NCBI GenBank assembly: GCA_947471745.1
Contig: CANJKZ010000111.1
Location: 1 to 64,000, forward strand
Length of the DNA stretch: 64,000 nt
Source: Closterium sp. Naga37s-1
Lineage: Eukaryota > Streptophyta > Zygnematophyceae > Desmidiales > Closteriaceae
Reading direction: 5' to 3'
The translations under genes were made by a program, and so were the position numbers. Of the stretch, positions 59,501-64,000 are shown piece after piece (the first letter of the stretch is position 1; each line of letters opens with the position of its first letter). The notes under the pieces are model-generated. The model was not told the DNA's origin, did not search any database, and was given only the letters and a program-made list of their open reading frames with translations.

Positions 59501-62500
59501 TGGGTACAAGTAATAACCCTAATTGGGTTGTACCCCTTATGGGCTACCCCACTAAAGCCTACACAAATGTAAGCACTATAACAATTTGACACACCCCCAT
59601 GGGCAAAGTGGGGGAGAACAAGTGGTCACAAGACCAGTCAAGAAAAGCAAAGCAAGCTCAGGGTGGATCACAAAGTCACCACACAGTCCGAGCACAAGCA
59701 AAGGGCCACAAGGCCAGTTCACATGCAGTGCAATATAAAGAGCACAAGCAATACAGTGATCATAGCCTAGCAAGAGTAAGCATGCATGTATACATATAGA
59801 TCACAGTACAAGCAGAGTCAAGCTAGTAAGCAAGTGAGGCAAAGTAGGCACAAGGCCTAACATAGTAGCAAAGCGCTGATGATCACCAGGCGTAGACATC
59901 AGCAGTGTTGGCCCGAGTGGCCACGTACGCAAGACGAAGCTGGCCACGCTGCTGCAACTCTCGAGCAAGGAAGTATCGCAGAGCGATGTGCTTCGTTCTG
60001 TGCTCCAGTCTGTGCTCCTGACACAAGGCAATCATGGCCTTGTTGTCTACGTACAGAACTGGAGGCGAACGAGGCTGCTCTCCCAAGTCGGTCAGCAGGT
60101 AGGTGAGCCAGCGTAGCTCCTGAGCAGCCATGGCCCCGGCGTAGATCTGAGCCTCACAACTGGAGTTGAGAACCGAAGACGAGCGGGTAGACCGCCAAGA
60201 AACAGAGCCGGACCCAAGGCTGAAAGGTGTAACCCTGTGACGACCGCTGCGTAGCTGAGTCGTCAACCCAGGAGGCGTCTGCGTGACCAGTGAGAACAAC
60301 TGGACCTCGTCCTCCAAGCACAAGCCCCATGCCCGACGTACTACATAGGTAGCGCAGTACCCTCTTCGCAGCATCCCAGTGCACCTTTCGGTGCCTACCG
60401 GGAGCCACGTAGCGAGCCAGAAGGCTGAGAGGGTACGCGAGGTCAGGTCGTGTGCACGTCATCAGGTACATGAGGCAACCCACAAGCTCTGGGTACGGAC
60501 CACTCGGCTCTACGGACTCGTCTGAAGGTGGAGCTGAGAGCGAGTGGCTGGTAGACAGAGGAGTGGGCTGTGACGAGGAGAACTGGAAGCCGAAGCGCTG
60601 AAGGACCTGGTGCACCATGTGTGACTGAGTCAGTGTGATGGTGCGCCGTGCTCTGTCCCGGGTGATCTGCAGGCCAAGATAGTTGCGCAGTTCACCCAGG
60701 TCAGTGCAGGTGTGTCTCTTCTGCAGCTCGGACTTCACAAGAGTCAGTGCCTCAGTGTCACCAGTGGCAAAGACGAGGTCGTCGACGTACACGAGGACGT
60801 AGAACGGCGGCAGCGAGGTGTCGGTGCGTAGAAACAGCGACGGGTCCGCTGTAGAAGGAGCAAACCCAAGAGCCGCAAGTGTAGTCCTCAGTGTGTCGTG
60901 CCACTCGCGAGGCGCTTGGCGGAGACCGTAGACTGGCCAACGGAGGCTCCACTGAGTACCTGCAGGAAACGTCCCAGTGAAACCGGGTGGTCGGCGCAGC
61001 CAGATCTCCTCGTGCAGGCTGCCCTGCAGAAAAACTGTGCTGAAGTCCAGAAAGTGCAACTCGTAGTCACGCTGAGCAGCGACATGCAGCAACTCCCTGT
61101 CGCTGACTGAAGCCTCGAGAAACATAACGCGCCTTGAAGGCAGGCGGAGAACCCGGCGGCCGCTTCACCCTGAAAATCCACATGCCATCAACTATGTTCG
61201 CCCTAGACGTGGGAACTGCGTCGACGTAGGTGCCTGTGGACTTCTAGGATGCCATCTCGGCATCCATAGCTACCTGCCAGTGAGAGGAGTAAGGACCCGT
61301 AATCGCCTCTGCGTAAGAGCGCGGGGTCGGGATGTCTGGAGCATCCAGGTCTCCCTCAGGGGCAAGCAGCAAGGAAGCGAACCGAGGTACAGCAGCTGCA
61401 AGACACTCAAAGTCCTCCTGCCTGTCCTCAAGGACGTCCGTGCAAAGAGCACACTCACCCCCGACGGACGGAGGACTGGCAGGCACAGACTCAGCAACTA
61501 GAGCAGAGGCGTAGTCGAGACGGCAGGCAGGCAGCAAAGTCAAGCAGCTCAGAAACGAGAGCAGACGCAGCAGCAGACTCAAAGGAAGGGTCAGTGACAG
61601 CAGTGGCGAGGAGACGAGCGACAGTGGGACTAGCAGCACGCGCGCGGTCAGACGCAGGGTCAGGGACCTCAGGAAGAGAGGACTCAGGAGGAGGCGGCAG
61701 AGGAACACGCAGTGGAACAGAGGAAGGACGGAGTGCCATAGCGTGCGTGCCGACGACAGGAGGAGGACGCGAACGAGGAGCGCGACGAGCAGTGCGAACA
61801 GGCGAGACAGGACGAGACGCTGGCTCACGACGCTCTCTAAGACCGCCGGACTGCTCAGTGTAAGGAGAGGGAGCAGGCAGCGGGGAGGCTGGCTGTAACG
61901 GCGGCTGCGACTGGTCAGGCGGTGGACACAGGAAGGGAGGAGGAAGACCAGTAGAAGACGGGACACCAAGAACCTGCTGAAGCAGGGGAACAAAGTACGG
62001 TCGCGGCCGCACAGTGCCTACAGCACCTCCTGCATCAGGGTCAACAGCTCCAGCTCCTGCAGCTCCAGCACCTCCAGCGCCAGGGTCAACAGCTCCAGCT
62101 CCTGCAGCCCCAGCGCCTCCTGCGCCAGGGCCTCCAACTCCAGCTCCTCTAGCTCCAGCGCCTCCAGCGCCAGCTGCTCCAGGCTCCGTAGGGTCTCCAG
62201 CTCCAGCGCAGCCAACACCACCAGTCCTGGCAGCTCCACCACCACTGGTACGAGCACCTCGAGGACCAGTAGCCATTGTACCTCCAGTACCGCCAGCTCC
62301 AGTAGTAACAGCAGCACCTCCAGCTCCAGTGTCTCCAGTCTCTCCAGCTCCGGGAGCTCCACTCCGACGGTGTGCGCGCCGAACAAGCCACTCACGCAGT
62401 TGTTGCGAGGACAGTCGCGGCGAAGCACCAGCGGGACCTTCAGACGAAGCAGCACCCCGAGGCTCAGCACCCCCAGACTCCGCACCCTCCGACTCAGCAC

Positions 62501-64000
62501 CCCCAGGCTCAACACCCTCAGGCTCAGCACCCCCAGACCCAGCACCCTCAGACCCCGCATCCCCCGGCTCCGCACCCCCAGACGCAGCACCCCCAGACAC
62601 AGCACCCCGAGCAGCACCTGAGCCGACAGCTACCTGAACAAGCGCAGTACCACGGAGAGGATCTACCTGAGACACTCCCAAGGGAGCAGGACCCTGGGGC
62701 AGGAGGGAGTCTACCGGAGGTGGACCGGGAGCAAGGAAGAGCGACGGGGGCGGGGGAGGGGCAGAGCGGTAGGGGAAGAGATGGTAGAAGGGAACTGACT
62801 CGTCGAGCGTGACGTCCTGAGACGGGAGGACACGGCGTGAGGTGGGGTGGTAAAACTTCTAGCCAGGCGCGTCAGGGACAAAGCCAAGGAAGACGCAGGG
62901 AATGGCGCGGGCGGAGAGCTTGTCCGCGGACGTATTGCGAACGAAGGCACGAGAACCCCAGACCCGGAACACCGACGCATTGCCAACCTTCCCCGTCCAA
63001 CGCAGTGTGGGCGAGGTCTCCGGCAAGGAGACAAGGGGGCAGAGGTTGAGCTGATGCGCAGCGTACCGGACCGCAAACGGATACAGAAAATGGGGAGCGG
63101 CCGCATGGATCATGGAGGTACGAGCGACCTCCATGACTAAGCCAATACGGCGCTCAGCAATCCCATTTTGCTGAGGGGAGTCCAAAAGCGTGAACGACTG
63201 GAGAATGCCCTCCCCACGACAAAAGTCCCGCAAGAGATCGGAGGAGAACTCACCACCTCTGTCAGAGTGCAGACGCTAGGACAGGAAGGTCCTGGCCGAA
63301 CCGCTCGCGTAGCTGGAGACGGACAGTGCTGGATCCAATGGATCAAGACAGCAGAGACCTCACCCTTGCTGCGCAAGAGGAAGACCGTGGTGTATCGCGT
63401 GTAGTCGTCAACAACCAGCAGAAAGTAGCGCTCGTGGCCCTGTCCACTGACGCGGGCTGGGCCCCACACGTCCATGTGGAGAGTCTGCAGGGGAGCAGTC
63501 GTCGGGGGAAACGAGGAGGAGTGAGGAGCGGCGCGCTGCCGCCCCTCGTCGCAAGGAAGGCAGGGCGGGGCAGGCGCGGGCGGTAAGGAAGGCAGAGACC
63601 TGGGGAGACCAGAGACATGGAGACGGGAGTGTATGCCACGAAGGCGTGGCAGGGAGGGGTGATCCAGGCGGTGGTGCCACCGAAGAGTCTGGTGCGACAG
63701 GAGGCGACACGAGCAAGAGGCGACTACCTGACCTGACGCAGACACCTGAGCAGACGCAGCTACACTGAACGAAATAATTGTCCACATGTTCATGTTTCAA
63801 GACATGAATGGGCATTAGTGGCCATGGTGATTAAGCCTTAATAACTGGACCACATGAGGTTAAAGCCCGAAGGGTTGTACATCTAAACACGCTGCATGTT
63901 GGTCATAAACTCGGTTAAACAATCAGCGAATATAGAAATAGGCAAATACTAGCATAAGGACCGTTTTTTACAATTACAGTCACACATGCAAACCAAGCAG
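59501..64000 (-). mobile_element. Copia-B fossil, 3' part (unit d, cut by window end)
   Basis: 3' LTR about 59501-59810, RT-RNase H about 59883-61181, linker about 61491-62681, integrase and pre-integrase about 62859-63760. The rest lies beyond a fifth Tc1 copy that starts at 63763 and runs out of the window. Broken, with roughly five or six breaks visible besides the Tc1. Confidence 0.85.
63763..64000 (-). mobile_element. Tc1/mariner DNA transposon, left end only (fifth copy)
   Basis: Left inverted repeat starting CACTGAACGAAAT after TA at 63761-63762. The following 238 bp match the noncoding left part of the other copies and end just before the transposase stop codon. This shows that the array continues beyond the window. 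Confidence 0.9.

Larger units (their letters stand above)
1..64000. repeat. Tandem array of a ~15.8-kb unit, just over four copies
   Basis: The same ordered set of elements recurs with the landmark ATGACTAAGCC at 5, 15791, 31587, 47360 and 63133, so the units are 15786, 15796, 15773 and 15773 bp. Every part recurs in the same order and strand: Tc1, copia-B, shared LTR, copia-A, minisatellite, CT run, gypsy remnant, hairpin cluster, WRKY gene, LTR. Much of the length difference comes from the CT run, the G/C runs and the shared LTR. Both ends of the window lie inside the array, so the true copy number is unknown. The unit boundaries used here are arbitrary, because a tandem array does not show where the founding unit began. 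An assembly duplication is possible, but subtype differences between units argue against a simple copying error. Confidence 0.97.

Noticed and set aside
1-64000. Circular molecule read round several times, or a simple assembly stutter
   Set aside because: Units carry ordered subtype differences (a and b against c and d) that a repeated copy of one molecule would not give. Not fully excluded without reads.
1-64000. CRISPR array, bacterial operon or tRNA/rRNA genes
   Set aside because: No short regular direct repeats with spacers, no bacterial gene layout, and no tRNA or rRNA pattern recognised.

Overview
The window is almost entirely a head-to-tail tandem array. One unit of about 15.8 kb is repeated just over four times. 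The same landmark (the start of ATGACTAAGCC) falls at 5, 15791, 31587, 47360 and 63133, giving steps of 15786, 15796, 15773 and 15773 bp. I call the units a, b, c and d. They are nearly identical in sequence. Scattered differences and repeat-length changes group a with b and c with d.

The DNA is eukaryotic and probably from a green plant lineage. It holds a spliced WRKY transcription-factor gene with the intron position typical of plant WRKY domains, Ty1/copia and Ty3/gypsy (chromovirus) remains, a Tc1/mariner element, and GC-rich mini- and microsatellites. The copia proteins, with a Gly/Ala/Glu-rich linker, resemble what I remember from the charophyte alga Closterium. That is recollection, not a database result, so the genus is a tentative suggestion.

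Layout of one unit in increasing coordinates (unit a positions): Tc1 element (631-2236) inserted in a minus-strand copia element, copia-B; protease and gag parts of copia-B (2239-3297); an LTR (3298-3608) that serves both copia-B and its neighbour; the RT/RNase H part of a second minus-strand copia, copia-A (to about 5740); a G/C-rich minisatellite (5741-6682); a 98-bp duplication and CT microsatellite (6683-6963); a plus-strand gypsy integrase-chromodomain remnant (about 7265-8485); a cluster of hairpin-forming repeats (8946-9186); about 1.4 kb with no recognisable gene; the WRKY gene (10560-11945, plus strand, two exons); then the other LTR and the RT, linker and integrase parts of copia-B (12160 onward) up to the next Tc1 copy.

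The WRKY gene is the only convincing host gene. All four copies encode the same 395-residue protein. Its WRKY domain is unusual: the heptad reads WLKYGQK and the zinc-finger spacing is expanded (C-X8-C-X27-H-X1-H). Every host segment lies between copia sequences in the same orientation, so unequal recombination between them is a plausible route to the array. The retroelements are broken fossils. Two of the four Tc1 copies keep a full-length transposase frame.
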